From NCBI RefSeq assembly GCF_001949145.1, contig NW_019091362.1:10438031-10502030 (forward strand): a stretch of DNA of 64,000 nt. Direction: 5' to 3'. The notes under the pieces were generated by a model. It saw nothing but the letters and a program-made list of their open reading frames with translations. It did not search any database and was not told the origin of the DNA. Both the position numbers and the translations under genes were made by a program. The DNA comes from Acanthaster planci. Lineage: Eukaryota; Echinodermata; Asteroidea; Valvatida; Acanthasteridae. The stretch's first letter is position 1. Every line of letters begins with the position of its first letter. Shown in pieces: positions 9,216-22,300 of this stretch.

Positions 9216-12200
9216 TCTAAAATTTCAGAAATTTCAAGAATGAAATCTAAGTGGCTGGGCTTGCCTCTACCTTCCCAAGTCCTACGAAATCCTCCATGAA
9301 TCCCCAGGTGGATTTTGTAGGATCTGGCAAGGTTGGCATTAAGAAAGATAAAAGAGCAAACTAAATTACAGGAGAAAATATGTAACCTTACAGGGATAAA
9401 GTTGAGTCTGTCAATCCAATTAGTCACTTTATGCTGGGAAGGAACTTACTCAGGTTCTACTCTGTCAGGTGATGCTGCCCACACATCAGGCACTCTTTAC
9501 TTTGAGATCTTTTCTTGCTCTGACCTCCTCCTATGAGAAGCACAATGTATCACTTAAGCTTTTTATGTTGTCACTATAACATTCTTCCATAAACATGGTT
9601 TCAAGTTCCTACATGTATAAAGATCACAATCAAGACTAGGTGACAAGCCCCCACCCCCAAAAAATTGTTCCTTATTAAATTTGTCCCCTTTTCAAGGAAA
9701 TAATGTTTGCTTTTCTAACTTTTGAGGCATATTCTGAGTTTCTAAATATAAAAAAAAAAGTTTGGAATTTCCCAAGCTTTCAGTCTGCAAAACCTCTTCT
9801 TAATGTGAAGTTGCCAGATTGTCTTTTTTTGTGGAGCCATGTGGAGCCATATTAGGAATACACGTATATCGACACAAGATGGGCCTTTACAACAAACCAC
9901 ATATACATGTATTTGTAGAGATGTTTAGTGAATTCTCTGCAGGTATAAAAGTGAAGAAAATGAAAACCACCCAAACTGTGATTGTAAAATGCTGAAAGGG
10001 ATGATTTAAACTTAGTAATTCAGAAAAGTTATTGATTGTGAATAGAAAAAATAGTTCCCTGACATACATGTACATCTAGAAGAATCGTTTTAGTGGGTCC
10101 AGTGCCTCTTGTCTCCAGTCAGTTGATGATCTCCAGTTTGAGTTGTTCTCCAAGGTCATTCTATCAGATGTCATCTTGGTGTTTACTGTCACAGTCTCTG
10201 TCACCTGTGTGGCCTTGACCACACCTCCGGTCCTCTGACTTCTCCCATTGTTCACGTGAGTGGATGTGAAACTGGGACTTTCTGGGCCGCAAACACTCCT
10301 CGGGGAGATCTCTGTCTTGTGAATGATCTCTGCGGTAGTTGCAATGGTGGTGATGCAAGGGGCTGACATCTCTACCTTTCAACGTAGCCCATGAAGTGTG
10401 AAGTGTCATCCAGAAATCTGGGCTCATATACATGTTAAGCTAGTGCCTGTTTGCCGAGAAATATATGTACATGTACTGATAAAGCGAGGACGGGAGAGAG
10501 GCAAGACAGACACACGTCAAGTCAATGTCAAGCGATCGTGAATGGTGTCCCTATATTTACATCAAGACAGGATGAGGTTATGAAAGTGGCTAAGAAAGTG
10601 GCCTGTCCTTTTGTCTCCGTTCCCAGACCAAATATAAACAGTACATAAAATGAGAAAAATCATCTTGCTGGAGAGAATACAGAAATGAAATGCACTGATT
10701 TGCACTGAACTTGTGATACGCTGGTTCTACGTACAAGAATTATAAAAATGACCTTGAATAAAGAGGGTACAGGCTTACGGTATGTAACAAATGGCAAGGA
10801 CTACAGTACATCGTCTACACGTACAGTGTGTTCAGTTCTGCATCTCCTTCAATTCTACTGTTGGATTTATAACAGCCAAAAATAAACACAGACAATTTTT
10901 CAAAAGCTTGAAATAAGTACATGTACATGTGTGATTGCCCTCAATTATGCAGTGGAATGGTAACCTACATGTACCATTACTCACCTGATCTTACATCCTG
11001 CAATTAGTTTCTTCTTGGCATTTAAAGAACATTTGTTTTCAAGTCATGCACATGATGGTGCCGAGTTACAAGCCCGTATTCTGAAGACAGTCAACACCTT
11101 GTGCAACAATCCAGTAGTGATGAGACAAGCTGTCCAAGAAGAAATGTAAAATTTGTGCATTATCAGTTCACCATGTTCACTGCTGATGAGTACCTCTCCC
11201 TCGAAATCCCCCCCCCTGGAAAAAGGCATCCATTTAATCAGAAATATCAGGCAGCAAGAAATACCACTTAGTTGTGAATTACTTTCAATAAAAATGACTT
11301 TCGAATCTGAACTTTTTCCCAACAGAAATTAATGCGCGTGAAATCACGCAGTCATGATCTGGGTCAGGAAGCATGTTGATTGGCCAGTATTTCTGAGAAT
11401 TACTGAACGCTGTTGTTAACAATCATGCCAATATGATCCTTTGATACAAATGGGCAGCCCAAGTGGATGTCCCAAGACTTTGCAATGTTCAGGAATCATA
11501 GATATTCATTACCTAGTGTACACCAAAGCATGGCAAAATCCAGAAAAATCCTGACAGGCCTACTTTCTCATCAAGAATCAGGTAACCAATGGATTTTTTT
11601 GGGGGGGGATTTTTAACCAATGGATGAAAATTTTTTGCAGGAGCTACATGTATTTAGACATGCAGACGATAGCCGGTTATTTAACATGTCTAGAACCTGA
11701 AAACAAATGGTCATGCAGCGAGCTTGTGGAACCCTCACAAGACCTGTCTATGGGGACTTGTAGGGCCACAATAGTATGTTTGATAATTTTGCAAAGAATG
11801 ATTTCTACTGGAAACCACCCCCAATTTCCCTGCTACATTTGCCTTTTTGGGGATGTGTTCCTGATGGCTGATAATAAACATTTCCAAGTGAGTGGATGAA
11901 CCTCCAGGCTTCTTCTGGCTTTCCTTCCCAGCTTTACAGCCCAGCATACAGTGCGTGCCCACCATATCAATCCAAAGGCACACACAGGATGGCAGCGCAG
12001 TGAAAACAACCTACATGTACCACCCCTCCCCCCCGCTTCTGAAAATGGTTGAGCCATAATACAGTGTGATGCATTCATGTACGAACATGACCAAGGGTGC
12101 AGTGTGTTTGGAGGAGAATGAGAGAATGGCGAGCAAAAGGCTCAATTCAAAAAATGGTCAGTTTTGATTGAGAAAGTTGAATTTTGATTGAAGTACACGG

Positions 12201-14320
12201 TAGAGGCAGTATCACAACCAGAAAAAGGTCAACTTATAATGATGTTTACGTTCATGTACGTCAACATTTGGCTCCCAAGGTCATATGGCGTCACTGTGAA
12301 ACATGAAGTACATTGTACCCGGTACATGTACCCAGCATCTGCCCACAACGTGCACGTACGCTTTGACACGTATACGTGTGTAACAGTCTTCGTTTGATTC
12401 TTGAAACTAAATGTGTTTGATCATGGAATATACAGTACAACTGAAGTGCAAAAAAAAAAAAAAAAATCTGTACAAATAATTCGTATGTTTTCATTTCTAA
12501 GAAAAACTATATTCTTTGTCAGCTAGAACTAGGCTCGAAGTTTCATTATAATCCAAGCATACATGTACATGTAATGCAGAGTGGTTTTTGTCCGTTTTTG
12601 CATATGTTCTGCAGTGCTCATCCCCAGTCTTCTTCTTTTAATTTCCCTGCAACTCAGCATGTACATGTATATAGTGAAAGCTTCATCCACCGCAAATTAT
12701 ATTCCTTTTAGAAAACTGTACACAAACAAAAACATTATTGGAAAAGGCTATTTTTCTCATGGGATGACAGAATTTTTTTGCTCTGGGGTTTGTGGGGGGA
12801 CCATATACCGGTATGTGTTTGTTGCCATTTGTTTAGCCATTCAGTCTCGGTGTTTTGTCTTTAACTGTCCTTTACCAAAACAAAGATTCTTACAGGATCC
12901 TTCCAGATCCTGTGATGTACTTTTAGGGGACTTCCCAACCTTCAGACATAGGCCCATTAAAATATGAAAAAAAAAGTTTAAATACATGTAGCAATGGCGG
13001 GGGGGGAGGAAGGGAGGGAAGGAGGCTTCTTTTGAGACAAAGCAGTTCACAGACGATTTTTCAGAATTTGTGTAGGCCTACACCACATGTACGCCATGTC
13101 CATTTAGATGGAGAAGTGGTAAGTACTATGTACATGTACATCAGCAGACTGCTTTATGAGTTTTAACATGTTCAAGGAAAATCAATTTTTGTGAGTTTGG
13201 GTCTCTTCCCAAGGGGCACTTACATCATAGAAGACTCAACCGCAGTTTGAGAATGCAGCTGTGGGAGTTTGCCACATGAGCTTATAAATTCTTTCATCGC
13301 ACGATGTTCAGACATGTCAGAGAGGCCTGGTTTAAGTATAACAACACTTTTTGTAACGCCATGCGGATTATCAATGAAATGGTGATTCGGCAAAAATATT
13401 TGAGCTTTGCGTTGCATTCCTCACGATAAGCACACACAATGGAACTACCGTAAATGAAATACATGTAGTTTGATGTGTTGCTTGCCATGAATGCATCTGG
13501 ATAAAAACCTGAAGAATTGTGTATAATGTAGTTGTCTTGATTGTTTTTTATTCTGTATCGGATGGACAATGCACTCATTTAAAACAGGAAACAATGTGCT
13601 AACCCATTTCTTCTCTTAAATGTACATGTAAATCTCTGGAAATAGCTTTAGCTACATGTATGTGTATTGGCCTACCCGCCCCACATAAATGAAAAAAAAA
13701 ATGTGGAGACTACATGTACATGTAGACCACGAACAGCAATGTTATGATATTCATTCACAGCATGTACTTGTACGTAAACGTGTACCATTAAGTTACAGCG
13801 ACCTTTTTTGAAGGGGGGGGTGTACAAAACCACAAATGCTAACACAAGCCTATTTCTGGAAGATAATGTACATGTAACTTTGCTCAGAAATTAACGTACA
13901 TGTAATGTAATGTTGTCGAGTCATTCTTATTTGGGAAGATATTAGGATTCAAAGTTTGTGACAATCCTGCAGTTTGGATTTCAGGCATTTTAGATATGCC
14001 TTGAAGTTGGGCTGTGGTTGCAACAGATAAGAGGCAGATTGTAAAAGCGAGCCACTACAGCCCTATAATTTGAGGGGCTACACTAACAGGACTAAGTACA
14101 CAGCTTAGTCAAGTTAGTGATCCCCATAGTCAATAATAAACATTAGCACACAAACACATAGCATAAGTAAGAATATAGGAATAACATAATTAAAAATCTA
14201 CCCTGCAGCTGCCTTGTAGTACTGCTGTACGTAGCATTTTCCTCGCTCAAAAAGTTCATGAAGTTGTAACTTGTTCACTTGTAAGTTGTACTCGCACGCA
14301 CGCGCAGTATACCACTCGCC
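9216..14320. other. Intergenic, no recognised gene
   Basis: The stretch is AT-rich with scattered TACATG motifs, short homopolymers (G runs near 11600, 12998 and 13814; A18 near 12450) and a few chance ORFs. No known protein, tRNA or rRNA was seen. The one open frame with somewhat protein-like composition is listed separately. Confidence 0.5.
10076..10366 (-). CDS. Unrecognised 97-codon Ser/Thr-rich ORF
   Basis: It starts MSAPCITTIATTAEIIHK, ends ALDPLKRFF and stops at 10076. It is rich in Thr, Ser, Asn and Arg with no hydrophobic segment. An in-frame stop lies 9 bases upstream of the Met. An AG just before it (TTGAAAG) could be an acceptor, so it might be a terminal exon of an unseen minus-strand gene. 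I recognise no family. Confidence 0.2.
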   Translation of the reverse strand, partial: SAPCITTIATTAEIIHKTEISPRSVCGPESPSFTSTHVNNGRSQRTGGVVKATQVTETVTVNTKMTSDRMTLENNSNWRSSTDWRQEALDPLKRFF

Positions 14321-14326
14321 CAGACC

Positions 14327-14416
14327 ACAAGCGCCCTCTTTTGAGTTAGATTAGTCTTTTCGTCAAGACGTTGTTGTAGATGCTCTCAAAAACCTGTCGC
14401 CGAGAGAGGGCGCTCC
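14327..14416. promoter_or_regulatory. Paired inverted AGAGGGCGCT motifs in a CpG-bearing patch
   Basis: AGCGCCCTCT at 14330-14339 and AGAGGGCGCT at 14405-14414 are exact reverse complements about 65 bases apart. Flanks also pair roughly: TTTTGAG with CTCAAAA, and CCACAAG with CTTGTG. AGAGGGCGCT resembles the core of the bilaterian CTCF site. The patch has CpGs (GCACGCACGCGCAG) and lies 1.7 kb before the first KRIT1 coding exon. It could be regulatory, or simply the ends of a very short inverted-repeat element. Confidence 0.3.
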
Positions 14417-16082
14417 TGTGCTTGTGCAGTTAGTATACACATCAATCGTTACACGTTGTTACAATGAGCGATGATTCACGTACATGTATTGTTCAATCAA
14501 CTGGGTGGAGTCACCTAGATCGGTCATTTTTAATTAATTGATTTAATTTTGATTGATTTAGATTTTGAAAATATTACCTGTCTGAGGTAAGTGTGGCGTT
14601 GCATAATAGAAAAGATAAGGGCTTTTCATTTTTTCTTAGGCCTAGCAGTAGTATACGGTGAGACCTTTTTGCTGTCATGGCTGGAGGCACTTATGGCAGT
14701 AGGCCTAGTATAGGATACACAGGGAGGCCCAGTGCCAAAGCCGTGACTGCCAGACTAAGCCTTTTCTTGTTGTTAAAATACATCGAGGCTATCAATAATT
14801 TTCCTAGTGGCCCCTGAGTGTAATAATTTATACTAACGCTCCACTCAGTAGAGTGAAATCAAATTAATGTTTGACATGGCTAGTGAGAGAGCGAGAGTTT
14901 CATCAGACCATCGCTTGACCGTGACACCCTGTGAACAAACCAATAAAAGACTGGTCTGACATACCTGAAATTTGTCAAATTATTTTTTAAATAAATTTGA
15001 TTTCCACTGTAAGGGAAAATTGGTAATGTCTGTACATCACTATACATACATGTAACTCTTACCCTTCATGCCCGTGGCAGAGCTGCTGAGTCTGTAGACA
15101 TTTTCTTGTTTATGTGGCCTAGTGTGGCTTGGTTTGACTTTTCACCTCTAACCCCTTGCTAGAGCTGAATTTTACCTCAGATTTTACAATAACTGACAAG
15201 TTATCGAGGTCTCAGCATTCCCATGTATAAATCGTGAGGTTATGTACCTGCTACAAAGTTCTAATGGAATTCTATTCTGGCCTGATTTTCAGTTTTTTTT
15301 TCTGACGTGCATAAGCCAGAACGAAATCTTTTAAAATAGTATTTCTCTTACAATATTTTATTTTGAATTTTGGTCTAATTTTTATGACAGAAATTTTTCC
15401 AAAAGGTTCAACAATACCATGTATTGTGACGACAGTACCAGTATGTAACAGAATGAATTTGAAGTTTTTCAACAAAGATTTGGCAACACTGTATGAGGAA
15501 AGTTGAGGAAAATGTTGAGTGCGCCCTGTTAGGGGACTACTCTTTATGCCTTGTCAAATTGTAAAAATAATTAAGAATCAAGAAAAGGAAGTTCAAAGAA
15601 AAGCATATGCAGTGAAACTTGTAGTTGACAATCAGTAATATCTTTCCATAATTATCTATGGAAAATTTGAATTGAGACATTTTAATCAGTTTTGAAAAAA
15701 TTGAACATGGGGTATCAGGAGAAGGCATCACCATAAGTGTTACACTGTTACTTATTTTGCTTTACACTTTGCAGGTTCTGGCCTCATGCTACAGTATAGG
15801 AACCAGTCAACCATCTGTTGCTTCCAACTGCACATGTACATATACACTGCGTGTTCTCGCGTCAGCTTCAGAAGATGTAGCTACCACAGTTACCTGGATT
15901 TACCCGAATGTCACCAATCTCTAAAGCAGACATCAAAGCCTTCCAGAATGTCATCTGTCATGAGATGATTAACTATGAACTCAGCCAACCAGCGAGGACA
16001 AACTAAGAATAATCAGGGGATGAGTAGATCCCAAAATAAACAGTGCCGTTCCTTCTGCAATACTTGATTGAGTTTTCTTTAA
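14417..16082. other. 5' flank of KRIT1, no coding exon found
   Basis: No Nudix-like coding segment and no clear upstream coding exon were found. A TTTACACTTTGCAG tract ending near 15774 could be an acceptor for a noncoding exon. GAGTTTTCTTTAAG ending near 16081 is a reasonable acceptor for the exon that carries the first in-frame Met. Confidence 0.35.
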
Positions 16083-16122
16083 GAAAAACAAAAATTGTCA
16101 ACAAGTCAAGCCATCCAGCATT

Positions 16123-16341
16123 ATGCATCACTCATCTGGCTCCAGATACAGGCAGCGGTCGGCTGAGGAACGGATCCGTCGGAACGTTACCAACCCGGCC
16201 TACGTGACGGAGATCAGCCAGTCCGACTACAGGGTGTCGCCGGCCGAGGCACTGACCAAAATGAAGATGTTGGAGCACTGCAATGCGGCCGTCATCAATC
16301 CAGTATTCCTGCCGCAGACTGATCTTCCCGTTGACGATCCA
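16123..16341 (+). CDS. KRIT1: KRIT1 coding exon 1
   Basis: Encodes residues 1-73, starting MHHSSGSRYRQRS. It includes the basic run ERIRRNV next to NPAY, the ICAP1-type motif, and NPVF. Donor GTGAGC leaves phase 0. The left limit is the Met; the exon itself may begin near 16082. Confidence 0.8.
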
Positions 16342-19300
16342 GTGAGCCTGGTTATAATTAAGGAGAATGTTACATCTCAATCATATATGTAGTTGGGCCG
16401 ATCCCAACTGTAAGGGGGCTATTCCCAACTACCCAGTCCAGGGGCGTTGTGTACCTCTACCAGCAAGGAGGAGCCGGGCTGGTTGGAAGTGTGTCAACTG
16501 GTCTCGTCCAATGCACAAGCGAAACCGCACATTCAAACATAAATTGGTCATGCGTGCTTAACACTTCCCGTGCCAAATGCGCATAAACCTGTGTGCACAT
16601 GTTGTGAGGTCCCACCAAGGGACTGTCATTGCTATGTAAAACATGTCCTCTTGGTAGCTCGGAGCAGATACAGGGCCAACCATTGTTCTAAAGTTTGGCT
16701 AGCCAATTTGGTCCAGCTATGGTATAATGTGCTGGTGTTTGCCATGGTGCAACACATCACACACAGATTCTGTATCTTGATTGGCTATTTAAGCTACATG
16801 TACCTTGCTGTAAATAGCCAAAACATGTATATCATTAGCAACCAAAGTACACGTTAATGTTCTATAGAGTACCGAAGTGTGATGTCATTTTCAACCGTGA
16901 AGTGTAGTGCAAATGAAAGGGGGTTCTTGTGCTTATGCCTTTTACACTCATAATTGTGTGCATGACGTATTCACTTAGGTACTCTATACCTGTAGCAACC
17001 GAAGACCTATGTGCATACTAGCCAGTATTGGGTACGAATGCATGAGCCTTTTTGAAGCATGGCAGACACAATAGGAGGGGGCTGTTTGAAGTTGAACAAT
17101 TTGAAGTTAACACAAATGATATTTCCCAAACCAAATAGTGCCCTCAAACATACTAATAAGGGTGTATCTGTTATGTCTCACACATACATGTACATGTATG
17201 TATTCCCAAGTTGCTAACATGGCTAATGGCTAGAGAACTGGGGTCACACATTTCGTGAAGAGGTAGAGTAGACACTTTTGAACAGTGAATTTTCCAATAA
17301 ATTTTGTATTCAATTAGGACAACAATTTCATTAATCTCTTTTTAGGTAGATTTTCCAAATAGAATTGTGTAGGAGGTGTTAGGAGACAAATACTGACGGC
17401 TTCATTTCGTGGTGGAGTGAAACTAGCCTTCCTAGGTGATCTATGGAGCATAACATTTTCTCTCGGCCTTGCTTTGGGAAAAATCACCTCAGGAGGCCAA
17501 TTTTACTACACCAACTGTCAATAGCTCTATATTATACAACACCTAAACAACTCCCCATTGTCAAACATGATGTGTCATTGACATGTACCCCATAAGATAA
17601 TACTATTTAAGGAATATACTAAACCAAAAGTATATTTCTTTCAGCAGACAAGTTTGATATTTCCAGTCTTTTGAGGAGAGTGCATACATTTGATTTAGTT
17701 CTAAAATGTCCTTTTGTTTGTTTGAACTCTGCAGAAAATCAATGATTTTATATGTGCGGATAAGGTTGTGATCAACCCGTTCTTTGGAATGGGTGTGCCA
17801 GACTACAGTAAGCTAAGAGCACCACACAACGAGGCTGCACGAACCACAATCCATGCCCCACCTGAGAAGTAAGCTTTATTCAGTTGAAGTCTCCTTGAAA
17901 AGCAGAAACAGTAGGAAGCTTCTAGTTTTTTGTTCTTCTATATCTTTGATCCCATTATAATGCCTTGTTAAAATAGGGTCGTTGTGTAGTGCATGTATAT
18001 CTTTGGTCATAACCACACAGTATGATTTGTTCTATATGTACATGTACATGTCGAGCTAACGTGAAAAGGCTGGGATTCTTAAAAAGTTTGAAGTTGTCAA
18101 TTACTTTTGCACCCTGTAATTGGAAAATGGTCTAACTCCTCACGGATGTGGCTTTGGAAAGAAGTACATCTGTCCAAGTGTGTGTGTCATAGTTGTGTTT
18201 CAGTGTTGAGAGATTGGCTTATCATTTAGTTCTAATGGTTACCTCGTTCCGTTTTTTATTGTGTGTTACATTCAGTTGGGTGGATCAGTTTCCACTGCAC
18301 AGTGCTGCTTACGAGGGGGATGCTGAAACGATCAAGCAACTCGTCAGCGTTGGTTACCATGCCGACCAGCCAGACATGCACTCGTGGGTGCCGCTTCATT
18401 ACGCCTGCTGGTAAGACTGTTGAAAATTGCCATTGGTTAGAGAAATCACAAAGTGGCAGTGAATGTTACTAAAGATGGGTTTTTCCAACTTTGGTGTGGG
18501 GGAAATTGCTGGCCATATAATCAGTGTTTGTGTTTTGTACAAAGGTTTTTCCCCCGCAAAGTTAGATTTCAGTGTGATGTTTTTAAAAAAGATAAAGAAA
18601 AGAATTTATATCTGGAAGTGTGTTTTCCTGATTACTAAAGCTACATTGTTCTTACTTGAAATTTGTCACATAGGAATGGACATGCAGAAGCCGTGATGGC
18701 GCTACTGCAGAATGGACGATGCTCACCTAATGCAGAGTAAGTTAATGTTTCCAGATGTTACAGGAATGCAGGGGCCAATTTCATAGAGCTGCTTAAGCAC
18801 AAAATTTGCTTAAGCGGGAAAAAACTTTGCTTAATAAACAAAGGTTACCAGCTCAAACTCTATCTGATTGTCATGCTAATCTAAAAAACAGCAAAATACA
18901 ATCCCAAAACAATATACCTCACATGGAGTTTTGGCTGGTTAACTGATTTATCAAGCAAGGTTTTTCGCGGTTAAGCAAATTTTATGCTTAAGCAGCTCTA
19001 TGAAATTGGCCCCTGCAGGTTTTGTGCATTTCAGCATTAACTGCGTATTGTATAAATAGTAAATTTTTTCACAATTATTCCTCCAGAACCATGAATTGAG
19101 CTGATACAGGCACAGCTTGGAAACTTAGTAACCAGGGGACCTTGGGTTCAAATCTCACCTAAGCTAGCATATGAATTTTTGCTCTGAAGCTTTTGGCCTC
19201 TGTAAAGACCATGTTACATGAACACAAATGTTGTTGAAAGCTTATAGCTGATATTGATTAATTGCATTGTTTTTAAAGCACGTTGGTTCAAAGTGTAAGC

Positions 19301-22300
19301 TTCCGCTGATCTCATAGCGTTCAATTCTGAGCTTTTCTGATTTTCAGTTTTGGAACATTTTTGATTGCAGGAATGAGAATGGATCTACTCCTCTCCATTT
19401 TGCAGCCTTCCGTGGCCATACGGCTGTTGTACAGTTACTTCTATCACACCCTGATATAGACAAGGTAGGCCCAGCAACTCTGATGGATGGACAAAGTTAT
19501 ATTCAGAGTTTGTCATGGCTCTTTCCAGGAAAACTGGAGTTGAGTTCACAGTCATCTTCATGCTTAATTGGATGAAAAATTGTACATGTTTTTTGCTATT
19601 ACTGCTCAAATTACTGTAATTTTGAAATACACTAGTGTTAGTCTTCGTGAGCTGCCTTCATTCACTGTGGCACTGAAAACACAACACAGTGTTTGCTATT
19701 TCAGTGCTTTATGCACAATTTCTTGTGACCAAATCGTCAAGAAGCCGAGTTTCAGTTTGAGCATGTTTGGCCTTTTTATTTTGGATAAATAAACAGTATG
19801 TAGTTTGACCTGGCTCTGAAAAGTAGAAGAGACACATAGTGTAAGGGGAATTTTCAGGGTACTACTTACATGTTGGAAAATTATGCTAACTTTTGCAGAC
19901 AGATTGTGCTCACTTCAAGCATATCTAATAAACTTAAGTGTTTTTAAAACCTAGGAGCAACAGAAAGTTTGCGTTCTGAATTTGGTTGATCACGGTGGCA
20001 CGTGAAAGGCCCACTATAGGCTAGAGGGCTATTTTTCAAAACAGAAACAAAAATGATGAAAATGTGATTAAAATGAAAGGCACCTTGACATTAACCTTGT
20101 GGTTTGCATATTGGCGGGTTGAATTTAGACGGTGGTTGACAAGGAAGACCGCACTCCTCTGAAGCTGTGCGAGGAATCGCGGCAGAACGAGTGGGAGATG
20201 GTGTCAGCTCTTATCAAGGAAGCCACGCTGAAGCCGGTAGGAAACATCTCTGAAACAGGAAGAAAAACAAAGGACTGCATGAAACCCCTTGCTTTCTGTT
20301 AACGGATGCTCCCTGGTACCACATTACACAGCAGCTGCCGTCAACTTTGCTGTTGGTTGAAATAATCAGTCACTAACTGTGCACAATCACATGACCCCAC
20401 ACCTTGTTTTAAATGGATTTTGATACGATGCTGTTATCCTTATCCATGGCATTTGGAACATTCCTGAGTCTTTAAAATCTATCTTTTGTGCTTTCTCCTG
20501 AAACATTCAGACGACATTAAACCCTGTGTAAACTTGTAGTGGCTAAGCTCTGCCTTCCCTCAAAATCCTTGAAACCTTTGTTGATTTTAATAATTTAGAA
20601 TGGTCAGGGTTTACTGTTTGAGGAGTAAATGATTTGCATGTATCCTCACACCGTTTGAATGATGGATGTGATGAGATATGTGGGTTTTGACTTGATTTAA
20701 ATTGATTTGATTGATAGCCGGTGAGAGTCGATATCCACCTGATGGACCTTGATGGATCACATGTGATGTTGGATCTGCCTGCAGGCAGTAATACCACCGT
20801 GTCACAACTACTCAAGGTAGGACAGACCTCCAGAATGTCAGGGATTTGATCAAATACTCATGCGCTGAAGTCATATCTCTCTGTGGTCACACTCAACTAA
20901 AGCAATACCAAAACTGAAGTTGACTACCAGGCAAAACTTGCTACTGCTGTAAGATAGAGTTCATTGAAAGAAGGGTCATTTTAGGACTCAATTTTACCTG
21001 CTTGTTGAAGCAGTATTTGATAAGGCGAATAGAAAGTACAGAAATGTACATTTCTTTCCATATTAAAAGGCTTTAACTTTATAATACACATGTATATACA
21101 AATACATGTAACACAGCCCTGGTCATGGAACTTCTGACATGTCTGAAGTTATCAGGGAAGAGTACAGTTATCAATGCTGGGGGTTAATATTCTAAACCAT
21201 TTAACCACCAGGCCTAATTCCATAAATTTGAACTCCAAACCGTAAAATGTATTTTGGAATGTCCAGCTACATATGCACGTATGAGAAATGTTATCTAAAA
21301 CTATTTGTGATTTTGTCCTAATTGGTTTATATCACAACAATCCATTGCATTTTTGCAGCAACTGGAATTACCCCGAGGTTGCCAACACGCCTTTGCAATA
21401 TGGATAGCATCGCAAAGCTTACGTAAGTCGTGTTTATACATGTTGTCAAGCATTAGAAATGTTACCTTGAAAACGGAACATGCTTGCATAAACTGGTAAT
21501 GCATACTCTAAAAAGTTCAGAATTTTTTTGTCACAAGTCACCAAAGCAACTTTTTTGGCCTTAATAAAATAACCTTGAACCATATTTAACTCCTAACATT
21601 TACCGTAACAACTACCGTCATTTTCGGAATACGACATATTTCGGTAACTCAGTTTTTCAGCGAAACATAACAGTACCAATATGCATGTCATGATATGAAT
21701 GTTCATGCATCTGTATGATATATTTGTTGAGTTGGATGGAGAAACATGAAATTGGAAAAAAAAGAAACTTCAAGGAAAAATTGGAGAGTGGTGCCATTGC
21801 AAACTTGACAGTGGTGTGTTATGCTGTTTGGATCCAGATTTGCAGATGAGACCCGAACACAAGCCAGTATTACACGTCAAGCAATGGAGCATGATCATCA
21901 GGCAGCTGACCAATTACAACCCGGAGACAGAGCAGCCGCTGCTGTACCTTAGACGGGATGCGCTGCTCACGGTGGACGACGAAAGAGCGGTAAGCAGACA
22001 GTATTGCTCAGCATCTCTGGCTGAGCAAATGCCAGCCGGGAACCAGTCAAGGAGCAGTGCGCATTGTATGAAATGTTGGCTGGTAACCCATCTCAGTGAA
22101 GCCAGTATCTTCTCTGCTTTGTTACTCAGTTAAATTGGTCCATGCTGTTGGTAAGCCTCCAGTGCTCTTCTTGCTGTAGTTATGGCTTTAAATGATTTGG
22201 GGATCTCCCCCAAGGTGGTAGACTGCTTTGACCTGGGTCCAGGTTGTGCAGCTGGAATACAAATAACTGTTCCAATGTGAAGACAAAAAGCAAAACCAAA

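Noticed and set aside
11735-12078. Overlapping minus-strand ORFs of about 80 codons
   Set aside because: Two frames are equally open over the same bases and neither resembles a known family or has clear splice sites.
12188-12967. Plus-strand ORFs of 69 and 128 codons
   Set aside because: No recognised motif, low-complexity surroundings and no splice-consistent neighbours; probably chance.
16123-20816. Calling the plus-strand gene a generic ankyrin-repeat protein
   Set aside because: NPxY/F motifs before the repeats and a FERM domain after them, with close residue matches, identify KRIT1 specifically.
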